NCBI GenBank assembly: GCA_003993805.1
Contig: RSEF01000004.1
Coordinates: 13,499,006 to 13,563,005 of the forward strand
DNA from: Himantopus leucocephalus
Taxonomy: Eukaryota; Chordata; Aves; Charadriiformes; Recurvirostridae
Length of the DNA: 64,000 bases
Direction of reading: 5' to 3'
Part shown: positions 35,465-48,799 of the stretch, piece by piece
Position numbering within the stretch: the first letter of the stretch is position 1
Layout of the letters: the number at the start of each line of letters is the position of its first letter
Notes under the pieces: model-generated
The model's input: only the letters and a program-made list of their open reading frames with translations
Database searches by the model: none
Told to the model about the DNA's origin: nothing
Program-made: the position numbers and the translations under genes

Positions 35465-37739
35465 CTGCAGGGAGAAGAAGGGTTCATAAAATTGACAGCT
35501 CTACATACTTATTTAAATATCTAGATTTCCTGCCCTCCCAGGTGCAAATGTAAATTTCTATGTAACTAGCTCCAGTAATCAGGGTTAATGACTAAAAAGC
35601 ATTTGGAGATTGTGCAATTCAAGAAGTTCTCCATCAGAAAGGACAGATTACATTTGCTGCTCTTTTTGAAAAATACAAATTTCTGGCATCATCTGTGCAT
35701 TGACCATGTCTATCTGGGCTGCTTGTCTCGAGAAATTTAACTAAATTAACACATGATTTTGTTATCATTTATTAAGTACAGGCCATGTGCAGATCTTTAT
35801 GAATCAAAGCATCCAACTGGCAGAACAGATAGAGGTGTGGCAGGTAGTGGAATATGTTTTAATTTGGAGAAAAGGTAGCTGCTACATCAAACCAAAAGGC
35901 TGAGCAGCTCCACTCCAGCCCATAGCTACATTCATTTACTGTTGGGTTTCATTTTTGCTGGAGTCATACATCCAAACTACTTAGGCTCCAAGGACAATCA
36001 TTGTGCAATACAGCCCAGTGCAGAAGAGAGACTTATCTCATGATGGATTATCCCCAGGCAGAACCAGCACGACACTCCAGGAGCTTTGAGAAGACAAGCC
36101 CTGAAGAAAAATCCTGCGCTACAAATGTGTCCTCCTTCTCCTCCAAAGGCAGCAGCCCTGTCCTCGGACCCCTCAGGGCAGAGCTGGGCACCCAGGGGGT
36201 CCTGGACCAGCATTCATCCCACTTTGGGAGCCAGGTCACAGCTGCTGCAGAGGTATCCCTGGGTAGCCCAGTAGCTGCAGCTGTGTCCCTCCAGGTCTTT
36301 AATTAAGGCAGCTTGCCTTCCCAAGCAGTGGGGTGTGAAAGCAGCACCTCATAAAAATGTCCCAGTCCCAATAACACTTCTAAATCAGCTTCTCGAGATG
36401 CAGCCGTAACAAGCCACATGGAGAAGCCACGGCAGCAAGGGAAAGGTTTTACCAGCTCTTAATTATGAGGTTTGACACAACTCTCAGCAGCTGATTCTCT
36501 CGAAAACAGCAAGGAGGAGCACTTCAGCTCTGTGCCACCTCCACCAGCTCCAGCAGCAGCTCCCCACTGCTCCCACACCTTCCCACGCATGGGTGCAGAC
36601 ACTGCACCAACTGCATCCCATTTCTACTTCTCCAAAGACCCACACACCAACAGTTTCGGTGCTTTCCCTTTTGTGGACCTCTGATGTTTTTCTGGTGGTG
36701 ACCCGTGTAGCTTCGTGACGTGCCAGCTGCTCCCAGGTTCCGTGTCGCAACCCTTTGAGAAAGGTCTCACAGGTTAACAGCCCACAGACTAAAAGCTGCT
36801 GAAGTGAACAAGTCCCTAGACGGGGAACCTCGTAATTAAGAGCTCTTTAACCTAGCTGAATCCCTGCCTGCAGGATCAAAGGCGGCAGCTGGAAGGCTTG
36901 ATATGTTCAGAAAGACACGGTTAATTGTGAGAGCAATTAGCCTCTGCAAGAATTCACCAAGTACGTGATGGATTCTCTGTGCCTGGAAGTGTTTAAATCT
37001 CAGCGGAGATCCTTTGGAAAGATAAGCTTCTGTTTGGCCAGGGTGGATGGGCTTCATACAGGAATAGCCCATTTTATGCAAGAAGAGATGAACAGAATGG
37101 TCTTTTGAGCTGGAAAATCTCTAAAATCTATGCAACTATTAATAGAGAGTGAGACATTTCTAGTGGGCTTGACAGCTAAATGACAAATCTGTGTTAAATT
37201 CCACAGGATCCAAAGAAACTACTCAGCCTCGTTTTCCGATATCCTCCAAGGGGTTTCCCAGTGGGAGATTTCAATTTTCCATTTTTTAGCTTTAAAACAA
37301 TTTTCCAAACTGGCAAACTTCTCCAGCTCCCCTCCAGTTACCTCCCTCTACTCCTCCATCCTCTCCTCTGTCTCGGAGAGTATGTGCCAAGCTGTGTGTG
37401 GGTGAACCCCTGGGAGAGGCGGCAGCAGAGAGCCATCCCACGTGTGCGATGCACAAAGAGCGGTGGGCAGAAGGAGGAGAGACCCGACTTTGCACTTTCC
37501 CACCACAAAGCAATCTCAGAGCCTCAGCATAATCCCCCTTGCAGACCCTGGAGAAGCCCCACGGCACGGGGAGCCCCGGAGTCACTGGGCTGCACACATT
37601 GCGCTGCTCCCAGAATAGCTTGGTTTATCAGTATTTCCGTATCAGGATTTCCCTTTTAACTCTGCTGTGAAGCTCTATCCTCCCAAATGCAGCAGGGCAC
37701 AGCAGCTCTCAGTATCTGTTGTTGGGGGCATGCTTCTCA
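35465..37739. other. Unassigned sequence
   Basis: No gene or named repeat. Mixed unique DNA with short open frames on both strands. Confidence 0.4.
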
Positions 37740-37890
37740 TGCTGTCTCACTGCCTGCTATCTCATCCGCCTCGAATAATGCAAGCAGTCGTGAGACTTAT
37801 TACATGATGCAGGTGATTAAGAATTAATAACCGCTTCCAAGACCTGTTGTTCCAGCTAAGACTGCTGTGAGTTTGTTATTTCATATGTAT
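37740..37890. promoter_or_regulatory. Candidate conserved noncoding element
   Basis: The block contains CCTCGAATAATGCAAGC, GATGCAGGTGATTAAG, GAATTAATAACCG and TTTGTTATTTCATATG: E-box CAGGTG directly beside GATTAA, with further TAAT cores. Unique and stop-rich in all frames. Confidence 0.3.
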
Positions 37891-40800
37891 GTTCTGAAAA
37901 AGATGGCAGATAATTGAAAATGCAGCATTACTCCCAATCTTTCATCATCTTCAGTGAACTTCCACCCCCACCAAAACATAAAATCCTCACTTAGGCATGC
38001 TGCATCCTCCTTCCTAGCTTTCCTTTGCCGTGCTTGCTTAGTAGGGAAACTCTTCAGGGAAGCCTGACTTACAAGTTTGTACAGCATCAAGATAACAGGC
38101 AAAAAGCATAACAGGAATGAGAATAACAATACCTTATTTGCTCGCAAGAGGATTGCACTTACATGAGATCACATCTGCTGCTTAGCAAGATTGGGCAGGA
38201 AAAAAAACCCCACCACCATCACTATATGAGCAGGTATAACCATAAACATAACAGCGCTAACGATGAGGGTAAACCTCAAGTGTGGCAAGACTGATGAGGC
38301 TGGGCAGGGAAGAGTGGGATAGAAATAAGGGATAAATACGCCCACCACTGACTAGGCAAAGGAAACCACAGAGCAAAAACTCCGAGGGACTATTCAGAGG
38401 TTAGTGGATGTGCTACAGGGTCTGTTAGGGGGTCAGAAATCAAGAGGAAGGGGATATTTCTTCAATGGGAAATGTCAGTTGAAAGTGGAAGAAATTAATG
38501 AAAAGGTGGCCAGGCCCACCAATAATTACAATAATAATAATAAAAAATACTTAGGACGTGAAAAGTAGAAGCAGACCGTCTCTGAATTCTGGTGGGACTT
38601 CCCGACAGGCATGACAACAGTACCCTGCACTGTGAAAATCTGCTCTCTTATGAGGCTGCTAGTCCTTCAGAAAGCAAAGAGGTTAATGAAATAGAGGTAG
38701 AAAAGATTTTAAAGTTTCCTGCACTTTCTTGTCATTTAAATGTGTGCTAGAGACTGCATTCTTCCAGAAATCCCAAATGGAAGACACAAAATAACAACCA
38801 CTTGGAGGATTTAACCCACAAGTCCCCAATTTAATTCATGTTTATAATATGAAGTTTGTATAAACCTGTGGAAAGCCTGGGAAAAAATATACTCTGTGAC
38901 ACAGAGCTGGATTTCAAAAGCATGCTGCCAAGGAAGATGAAGCCTGGCATTGAGGATCAGCAGGATCTGGAACGATCTCCGAACAGAGCAGCAGGGTTCA
39001 AGTTTCTCAGATGGGTCTCATCACTGCACTCCCTGGGAGAGCTCTCAGCAGCTGCCACTCTCAGTTCCCAACCATCCTCGAGGTGCTCCCAACCACCCCA
39101 GCATTTCTCCGGTGCCTTTGGAAAAGACAACCGTTGCTAGTCCCGCTTGTGGGTTGTATCTGAGCATGTATAGATGGCTGTGTCAGATCCCTGAGACACA
39201 CATAAAGAGCAAACGCCACAGAGCTGCTGTCTACCTGCCTGCCGCAGAGCAGCTCCATCAGCCAGGTCCGAGCCTGCCCCCCCGCCGCAGTCCTTGGAGC
39301 TGCCCACCCTGGGAATCCAACACCACTGAGGTGATTTACAGATGCTTTTTTTCCCCCAGAGCCGTGCTTTGCATGAGCCCCAGGTACGGCAGCATTAAAT
39401 CAGTTGGCAAAGGCAGAGCTGTGCCTGGCAGCATAAGCAGGACCTGAGAGATGTGACAGCAGGAGGAAAGAGCCAGTTAGTGCCTGAGCCCGGACCCTGT
39501 GTCCGGGTGCCAGAAGCCTCTGCAGCACCCCGCTGACCACTGCAGCTCTGCCAGCCTGCGGACAGCAGTCCCTCTGAGCACCAGGTGTTGCAGGATCAGA
39601 ATATAAAGACTACAAAAGTATAATAGAAAGGTACCCATACAGCCCGTCCCAGCAGCTCTGGTGCGTATGTCTGGATGGAGCTGGAACCTCAGCATTCAGG
39701 GTTCATCCCTAGAAGAGTTGATCCCTCCTCTCACCTTTCTGCAAATTTGCTATCTCTGCACTGCTAGGCAACGTGCCTTCTATGCCAGCTGTAGCACCAG
39801 ATGTTTGATAACACAGGGACCATGTCATCCAGCCAGGGAAAGGCTGGGTCACGCTGTAACAGCTCTCCTTCCCCTTTACGCCACCCTAATGTAGTGCAAG
39901 AGACTGAACCCTGTACATTTTGCCTCTATTTCTACCTAGGACCAAGGAAAAAGTTCTTAGTGCTCTTTCCTGGGAGAGAACACACAATTTCCCAGCAGCT
40001 GGAACTATTTACATCAAAACATGGCTAGGGAAGGAGGGTCCTGTCCTAGGGCAGCTTCCCCAGAGACGCCAGACCAACCCTACCGCACTGGTGACCCAGC
40101 TAAGGCTGCAGCAGTGAAGGGCTGATGTCTTACTCCAAAGCGCCTGTTGTTCCCTCTGCTCTACCAGTTCAGAGTATCTGGTTGCCTCCTCAAGACCTCT
40201 CCCACCTGCTTTGCACCCTGAGATCTGGTCAGCACGTCTGTGACCACAGAATGGGTTTTCACAGTAAACAACCACAAAGTCGCAGCTGTGGGTATGGCCT
40301 CTGCGCCCACATCTGCCGCGGAGACTGTTCTTCCACTGCAGAGCAAATGCGGGAGGTAGGACTCATCTGCCCTAACGTCAGGTGCCTACACACAGGTGAC
40401 TCTAGACAAGCCAGTAACCATGTCTCTCTGTGCATCTAAAGGTGATCCAGGCCATACTGACAGTCAGTGCAGGGAAATAATTTTCCAGATCCACTGTGTG
40501 TAGATCCTTCTGCTTTAGGAGGGGATGTTTCCTGCCCTCATGTCTTGATGGTACCAACCTGGTCTCTATGAAGAAGCCACAGGATAGAAGCTGCTGTTAG
40601 CTGGATCCATTCAGCCAAGCTGCTCCAGGTCCACAGTAGAGTTTTGTTTTTTTTTCTAGAGAGGACACAGAGCAAAAAGGAATCAGGATGACAGTACCCA
40701 AAAGCACCTTTGCATCCCATCAGCTACGCACAGGCACAGATTATGTGCTACCTCAAGGCACTGCGCTGCTTTGCTTTTCCTGGCTCAGCCCTCGCCAGTG

Positions 40801-43800
40801 TTGCTTCTCCTGAGCACCCCTCCGGCACAATTCCAACCCAGCCAAGACCGCAGGCAGCCTGGAAGGGAGCAGCCCCTCGGAGCATGCTGATCCCCGGTGC
40901 CAGCGGGAGTCACGCTGTGTCCCACCACGCTGTGTCCCACCACCCTGCATCAAAGGCTCTGGCTTTTAATTAGCCTCTTTGATGCACAGCCTCAGCCTGT
41001 ACACACTCGGTATGATCGCGTAGCCAAATTAGTTATGATCAAAGCCCACCTTGCCCCACTCAGGCAAATGACACTCAGAGACATCCCTGTGTTCACATGA
41101 TCAAATGCTTCAGAGACGCCCATCATTCGGATGAACTCCTTTGCTCAGTAAGGGAGAGGTGCTGCTCCCCGAGGCTGAGTACTGGCAGCGGGAGCCGCAG
41201 TCCCACACGTGCAGAATCACATCATCGCGGCTCAGGATGGGAAGGGCCGTGGCAGATACCGAGGGAGGAAGGAGGATCTGCTCAGGAAGGGAGTTGTAAG
41301 GGCAGGAGGGCAGCCCAGCAATGAGCCTGCTGCAACAAAGACGATGGAAAAGGGGCTGTGCAGCTTGCAAATGGGGGTAGCTTTGGGCACCGCTGAGCTG
41401 CAGGTGTCATGGGTTCACTGGAAATGTGGGAGTGGGCAGGCAGTCCACAGGGGACATCTAGGCACATCAGTTGAAACACAGCTTCAGTGGCCATTAAAAC
41501 CATCCCCTAACACTTCCACATGTGTCTTGAGGCACCTTATGGAGCAGCCCAAAGCAAGAGAGAGTTAGGAGGGGACCTCCTGCCATAAGGAGACCCTCCA
41601 GCACTACAGATCACCCCAAGGTTTCCTTGGCTCTCTCCTGGTGCCTTCTCTGTGCAGTGATACTCACCACCCAAAGGGTCAGCCTGTCACTCCCCAGCTC
41701 CTTTCCCTCCCTAACATTCTGCAGATGGCAAAGGATGGATCTGCCAGGCAGAAGCTTGTCTTGCCTACTAGCAAAGCCAGCAGTGCCGCCCTCTGGAAAC
41801 CTTGCCTCTTTCTGCAGGAGATGTGTTTTGTCAGTGCACTGACACCAAGCAGCAAGGCAAGAGTTTCTCTCCCTTATTCCGTGGGATCCGTTCCTGCCCC
41901 AAGGAAGAGCAGAGAAGGGAGATGAACGCCAAGGCACAGAAGTACAGGAGCGAGGAAACCAAATACACACACAGCTCCTAGAGAGACTATCATGCTCAGA
42001 CTGCAGATAAGGAACTGGTTGGTCCCTTGTCGACACTGTCCCCTCTTGCTACTTGCTTTCCTAGCCCCTGTGAGATGCTGGGGGCCCAGACATGCCTTTC
42101 CCAGGTCCTAAGAGATACAAACACGCTGGCTTTTCCCTGGAAAAGCTGAGCTAGTCAAACAAACCCTGGCCGTGCTTCTGGCTTTGCCCACAAAGAAACT
42201 GGCTGATATTCACAGAGCTGCTCTCAGCAGCAAAGCTTTTTTTTTTTTTTTTAATCTCTTTTCTACTTGTATATTCTTCTCTTCATTCTTCGCTGGTACT
42301 GAACACAACCAAGACCCTGCAGGAGGGGGCGGGCTGCAGCTGGTACACATCAGCACAGCCTTGCCGATTCAGTGACCAAGCATCTGGTAGGAACCTTCCC
42401 ACATCAACAACGCGTGCTTGGTGACTACTGGCATGGCAGAAGTGGAAACCACACAGAAAGACTCTACCATCACATTCAACTTCTCATCCCTCTTTGTACA
42501 GCTCAAGCCCTGGAGGCACAATGACAGGCAGCCATGCCCACCATTCGCAGTCACGTCGAGGATGAAGTTTGATCAAGCAGAGGGAAAGGCAGGTGCTGTA
42601 CCATCTCCCTCTGTCCTGGCAGGAGCACAGTACCCTGTTTCAAAGACAGCAAGAGATTTGGGATCCTTCAGGTCACTCTAAAGGTGGCACTTACCTCCAG
42701 CTCAACTGGTCCCTGCTGCCTCAGTGACAGAGCACTGCAAGGTTTGTAGAATAGTTTCCCTTGAACAACCCAAGGCTTACCAAATCTTCCTGTTCAACTT
42801 CTCACTCCTTTTTGGAAGGTGTATTGCCTTCCCCCAAGCTGAACTATCAAGGCACCATCACCAACAGAAAAATAACAGGTTCCTCTAGAGCTCTTTAATG
42901 AGGTTCCTGGCCTTAGAAGATTTTCTTTCTCCAGAGGTGGCTAGAGAAAACCTTGGTGAAGACTGTGTCCCTCCATCTGTTGCTGTTCCACGTCTATCTG
43001 TCTGTCTGCTCTCCCTCTTGTACATTAGGTGTGAGCAGCTTGCAGGGATAACATGCCTGAAGGCTCATGTGTGCTTATGACTTGTAGCTGGGAGACACCT
43101 GTAAATCAGGGCTTTGCCCAGCAGATCCTCCTAGTCCTTCTTCTCTTGCAAGAGCAGGAGGGGGGTGGTGGAGGTCAGGCCTTTAAAGCTAGAGGACAGT
43201 AAATCCACATAGCACTCACTCCATTGTCTGAAGATTCATGGCTCTGTTCTCTGAAGGTCAGCTTCGTCTGTTCTAGTCAATTAAGAATAATCTACCGCTT
43301 CTCCCTCTGCACCCTCCCTGGCCGTATGGTCCTTGTCAGCAGGAGACCATTGGTCAAATAAAAGTCAGAACTGCTCAGTGCCCCAGAGATATGCAGCAAG
43401 AAGAGCAGTAGGAGGCAGATAGCTCTTCATCTCACGATGGGCTCCCAGGGATCCTGCTTCTCTGAAAGGCTGAGGACTGGCAGAGCAAGAAAGTCTCCAG
43501 AGTCATATCAACGCCTAGGAACAAATTGCAGTGTGGGGACAGGAGATAGTCCATCTGATTACACCACAAAACAACCCAGACACCTCACAACTTCTGTCAC
43601 AGCACTGTTCCCACAGATCTTACGGAGATCCCTCTAGCACCCAAATCCCTTTGCTCTCTCCATCACTCTCATATGACCGCATGTCCTTCAACTTTGAGCG
43701 TTGCATCACTGGCTCACAGCCAGAAATACAGCCCATCGCCCCACCTTCCCTGTCCTGCCTGGGACCCTGGTGTCTCTCTGTTGTCTTCTCTGCTCGTGGC

Positions 43801-46800
43801 CCCTGGAGCCTTTCTCAGAGGAAGGACTACTCCTTCCTGCCCCTCATCTCCCTCTGCATCTGCTTTTTTGAGTATTTCACCATTTGCAGGCAGAGATGGC
43901 AGTAGACCACGTGCAATTCCCTCCTTTGAATGCTGGAGCTGGAGGAGCTCAGAGCAGGCTGGGAAGAGGCTGAGTCTTGGGGGTGGCAGGAGGCAAAGAA
44001 GGGCTGTGAGGAAGTGGAGACACAGAGGCAGGGAGAGGTCCAAGCAGGTCTGTGAGAGCTCCAGATGCCTGACAGGCCCCGGTGCCACACTGACTATACT
44101 TAAACCTGGATTCAGGAACTAACTTTGAGGTCTGAGCTTGAAACACTTGACCTAAAGTTATTTTCTCATGGTTGCTCACTTGGTGGCATCTCTAAGCATG
44201 GCCAAGAAACTGGTCTCTGTAGTTTGCAGAAGGAGTTGGTGGGCCTTGGGATCCCACATCATTTATGCTGCTGAAACCAGTAGCAGAGCCAGGACCACAA
44301 CCCTGACCTGATGACCCACAGCTGGGACAAGAGTCTAACAGTGCCTTTGTGGTGACTTTGGGTTCTGGGATTGCAAAAAGTATCACAAAACACCATATCC
44401 TGAAAATCAAGCTCACATTCAATGTACAAGAGTTTTCTTAAAAAAAAAAGCCCCAGGTGATGTGGGCAGTTTCTCCATCTGGGAATGGAAGCAGGCCAGC
44501 CTAGGGGCAGTGGCAACGGGGTCTCTGCTGGAGTCACTGGCAGCAGGTGGAGGGATGAAGGAATGGGTGGGATGGTGACCTCGGCCATGCCCCAGGAGCT
44601 TGTGCACCTGGCTCTCTGTCCTCTCAGGCCCAACGGGGACCAGGAATTGGGGCACGTTCTCCCTCTAAATTTTCTTTATGGGACAAGGAGGGGGAAGAGT
44701 TTCTAGCCTCCCTGGTGCTGTGTCTCCTTGTCTGCTTTGTTAGCTCATTTTGTTTGTCTGCTTTGTTTTTGAGCAGCCCTCAAGGCTGTGTTTTGGAGAG
44801 AGGGTTTCATCAGGCAAAAGAAAGGTACAAAGACGAGTTAATGAGAACGATTATTCAGTGACAGCTGCTGCCGCTCACATCCTAACAAGTGTAAGGCACA
44901 GCCTTGCAAAAACAAGGCTTTCTCTGATGATTATGTTCAGGGGGATTAACTTCGGAAACTTTGCTTAAGACCTGCAGTGATCTTATTGGAAATCTAGTCG
45001 ATGAGCAGGCAAGTACAAGGGGAAAACATACCTTGTTTAAAGTTCATTTGCTGGGAGCAGAGAGAGCCTGGGGCTGGATTGGGGCAGACCGGAGATGTGC
45101 AGTCCGTGCTCTGCCATCCCTGGGTTACTCACCACCATCCCGGGGATGCGCAGCCCAAGGCAACGGCCCAGCTGTAACTCAGCAAGGCAGAGTCCATTTG
45201 CAGAGTCACTTTCTCACCTGACTGCTGCAGTCCACAAATCCAATCCTCTGTCTTGAGCTCAGACAACCTGGGCCAGCACTGGGGAAGGACTGGACCGCGA
45301 GCTCCTGCGGTGAACACTGGCTCTATTTCTCCCTGCAGATAGACTCCTCTCTACAACTACAGTCAGCTCTGCTAATGATTATTGCTGTGTCCATGCCCAA
45401 GAACTGCTCATCATTGGCCTCTCCACCCAGGAATGGGATGCCCAAGCTTGGCACATAATGCCTACCATTTACTGTCCCCATCAAGCCACAGAGAAACCAA
45501 ATGGACTGGAAAACTGGCCCAGGATCGCTCCTTTCCTTCCAAACTGGCAACCACGGAATGCGGGACTCCTCTCCGTTTTCAGCCTGGCATCCCAACCAGC
45601 CCCCTGCTCAGATGGTGATGGCCAGGCAGAGCAGCAGTGCCAGACACAGTTGCCTCTACCTGTGCCGCTGGTGGTGGGACAGGGCCTCCCTGCTGCCTCG
45701 TGGTCTGGCACAGCTGGCCAGGGGGGACACCGGCACCCAGGGGTTTTGCCCCTGCGCAGGCATGAGGCAAGGCTCCCTTTGGAGCCGCTGTCACAGCCCT
45801 GCCACTAGCTTAGACAGATGGTGAGCAAGCTCGGCTCCATCTCCTGTGGCTGTTTGGCCACTACAGAGAGCTCTTCAGGCCAACCCAAATTTGGCTGGCA
45901 GATGTCCGTACCCCAAATGCAAATATTTTGGCAGGAGCTGCTGTGAGCTGAGTGGATGAGACTCTGCGTTCCCCATCAAGGCCAGGGAGAGGGATCCACC
46001 CCACAACAGCTCCTGGGATTTCCTCACCTGGATGCACCAAATCTGGTGCTCAGTAGCTCTTCCTTCCACTGGCTCCCATCCTCAGTGGCATTTCAGACAT
46101 CAGTGGCCCCTCAATTTCTGCCAGGGCTGGCACTGCTCCCAGGGCAGCATCCCAAAGCATTGCCCGTGGCTCTCTGCATTTCCCCCACTGGTCCCTCTTT
46201 GAAACCATTCTCCTTGATTCATGGCTGTTTCACCTCATCTCCTCCCTCAGTGACTCCTGAGCTCTGGGGTCCTGATATGGTCCGTAGCTAGCAGTCAGTG
46301 CTAATCAACTCCTGGCTGCCATTCATAAAGCTATGGGTGTTTTCTGGCTTTTTCTGCTGTGGTGTCTTTCATTTTGACCCCTTCAGTGGCTCATTCGCCT
46401 CTTCTTTTAAATCCGGCAGCCCCTTGGATGGAGGAGCATCCGCAGGGTCAGCTGTGAGCCCACGGCCAGGCAGCCCCACGCATCCCCATCCCATCACCAG
46501 AGCTAACCACTAAAACAGGCTGCAAAATGGTGACCCAGGTGCTCTGGGGGGGGACAAGCTTTGTTTCACCACAAGTGTATCGGAGGTGAGGGGTCCCACC
46601 ACTGCGTGTGCTCTCCTCTGTGTCCCGAGACGGAAGCCCCACCATGCATTCTCCCATCCTGCTACAAGGTCAAGCGGCAGCTGAGATGCATCAGCTTTGC
46701 CAAAGCTGGCTCTTGGAGGGGCTGCAGGGGTTTTACTACCACCTTTAAATCCCAGCATCTAGAAACTGAAATCAGAGTCTTCTCCTACACAAACCTGTAA

Positions 46801-47548
46801 TATGCTTTACACACAGCCAGTCCCTGTGGCAATAAAACTCCCATCACTAGCCCATACTGCTCCCCCTCCTAGAGAAAAGAAAGGAGTGGGGTTACCATGC
46901 TCTCAAGGGATGAGGAAACTGGTATGGTCTTCTCTATATACCCCAAAGAAACCTTTATCAGCCTGTGTTTAGGGCCAGAGGTCTGCAAAAAGCACTGCTC
47001 TTAGAAATGAAATAAGAAGCCTTGAAGAGTTTTTATTTGCCATCTCTACTCACAGGCAATTAGAGGAACAGGACATAAGGTCTAGTTTTATGTGGAGGCT
47101 TTTTTTCTTTCTTTCTCAGTTTGTTTTAATCGTATAAGCGCTTGTAGCACAGAAATGCGTCTTGCATCATAACTAAATACAGGAAGAACACTCACTCCAT
47201 AAAAAAATCTAATCAATACTACTGGGCAGCCAGAGCCAAAAACATGTCAAAAATGAGTTGGGAATTGGAAGAAAGTAACAGATGTCATTCAAAACCCCAA
47301 GGCGTGATGAAGGGCCGAATCATGCCCTGCCTGGCTGAACAGGGAGCTGTGAGACCAGCGCCTGGGAGAGGGGAATTCACTGGTGTCTGACATTAGGTGC
47401 AAGGGTGGAGGAGCAATGGGAAACCATATGAGCAACAACAGGGAAAATTGCCCAGCCAGCGCTCTTGCACCTGCAGAGAGTATGGCCCTGTTGCAGGAGA
47501 AATGGGTGGGAGTGACGAGATACCAAGTGCACAATGGGACATGGAAGC
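37891..47548. other. Long unassigned stretch
   Basis: No coding gene supported. A two-copy 15-base tandem (CACGCTGTGTCCCAC) lies at 40,911-40,940. T-rich runs lie at about 40,645 and 42,238-42,252. A minus-strand donor GGAG|GTAAGTGCC lies at about 42,694 with an acceptor CCTTGCAG some 40 bases upstream of it, too short to judge. Acceptor-like tracts on the plus strand end at about 44,776 and 45,340. Confidence 0.35.
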
Positions 47549-47598
47549 GGGGGGGCAGCAGGGATGGGCAGGGACGGTGGGGTGAGGGGAGCTGGGGG
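47549..47598 (+). other. G-quadruplex-prone G-run cluster
   Basis: Seven G-runs of three or more (G7, GGG, GGG, GGG, GGGG, GGGG, GGGGG) are spaced by 2-5 bases on the plus strand. This exceeds the usual four-run quadruplex pattern. It lies about 40 bases before the motif-rich block at 47,640-47,815. Confidence 0.6.
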
Positions 47599-47639
47599 AG
47601 GTTACCTGCTGCTGGAGACGGAGAGCAGCTACTGTGTGG

Positions 47640-47815
47640 ATGACGGCAGGAGCCCGCCCGAAAGAGGATAACGGAAGGATTTATGAGCACAGCGATAATG
47701 AAAGCCAGTTATCCGTGACCATCTTAAATCTTGTCAGAGGGAGGATGAGAAGGGCCGTCTCCGGTGGACAGGTTGGAAGATTTATTGCCACCGTTCCGCA
47801 GCATAATCGCAAAAT
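47640..47815. promoter_or_regulatory. Strong candidate regulatory element with clustered GATA words
   Basis: GAGGATAACGG, GCGATAATGAAAG and CAGTTATCCGTG (GATA on either strand), then AAGATTTATTGCC and GCATAATCGC, occur within 170 bases of unique sequence. Three GATA cores within about 50 bases, plus neighbouring TAAT/TTAT cores, look like a transcription factor binding cluster. Conservation is not testable here. Confidence 0.35.
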
Positions 47816-48752
47816 GAGCCCCCCCACACTGGCTGCCTCCCCGTGGGAAGGGGCTCACGCTCCTGCCCACGCTTTCAGAGCTGGTTAGGGCTGAGCACCG
47901 GCCACCACAGTCAGAGAGGGCCAGCTCTCAGCCAGCCGCAAAGGGAGGGAGGTTAAATAACACAGGAGTCACTGCGGAGAGTCTCAGCGTCTCTCCCAAA
48001 GACCGAGGAGGGTCAGAACGCCACCAGGCTGCTGCAGCCCAACTGCAGGATGCACCAAAAGACTCAGCTCAAAGGCTCAAAAGACTCAGCTACCGAGGAC
48101 AACACGCCGGTCCCATTGAGTGGCACACACCAGCACCCCCACACATCCTTGCTCCCACAACCTTGATTAATGACGTTGCATTTCCAGCTTGGTGGCTGCA
48201 GTGCCCCTCGTCCCAGCCACGGGAAAGAGGACACAGCCCTGCAGCTCCTTCCCAGGGCTGGAGAGGGCCAGATCCTGAGAAGGTCCTTTCCTTGCCAGCA
48301 CAAGGTGTACAAAACCTCTGCCCCTTCTCCGAGCCACTCACCTGTCTCTGCATCACATGGGTGCCGCTGAGCGGAGCCCACGCTGGGGTGCACACACATC
48401 GCTTTGCCGGCACCCCACAACGTGCCCTCCCCTCCATCCCAGCCCTCAGGTCCTTGCACAGCTTGGCAAGCTCATGGCATGGGCAGACGTGCCCGGTGGG
48501 TAGAGGTTTCATGGCAAGGGCTTGAGGAATGTGAGCTCAGCAAAAACAGGGCAAACCCAGGAGGCTCCTCCCAAGCCTGGGGTCCATGTGAGATGGGCCA
48601 CTGCCATCTCCCGTGGGCCATCACCGACAGCAAGGGAGGAAGCCCCAGCCAAGGACACCAGGGCACAAGGGGACAGGGGAAGAGTAGCCACAGCCGCTGC
48701 AGCTCCTGCATCCCCAGAGTCCGGCCATGGGATCTGCCTGCCTCCCCCTCAG
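47816..48752. other. Unassigned GC-rich sequence
   Basis: Overlapping open frames on both strands (up to 140 codons in this part) come from GC-rich composition. No domain recognised. Confidence 0.4.
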
Positions 48753-48799
48753 CAACCAAGCAGCCGCATCGTGCTCTCTCTAAGAGAGAAAGAAATCAG
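48753..48799 (+). other. Exon-like block, plus strand
   Basis: CTGCCTGCCTCCCCCTCAG precedes 47 bases ending AAATCAG|GTAAGCAA. One frame is open from the first base (QPSSRIVLSLREKEI). Both splice sites are good, but the block is short and not recognised. Confidence 0.2.

Noticed and set aside
40911..40940. Tandem CACGCTGTGTCCCAC twice, possible minisatellite
   Set aside because: Only two units; trivial local duplication.
44777..44824. Plus-strand block after TTTGTTTTTGAGCAG with open frame PSRLCFGERVSSGKRK
   Set aside because: Donor AAAG|GTACAA is weak and there is no similarity.
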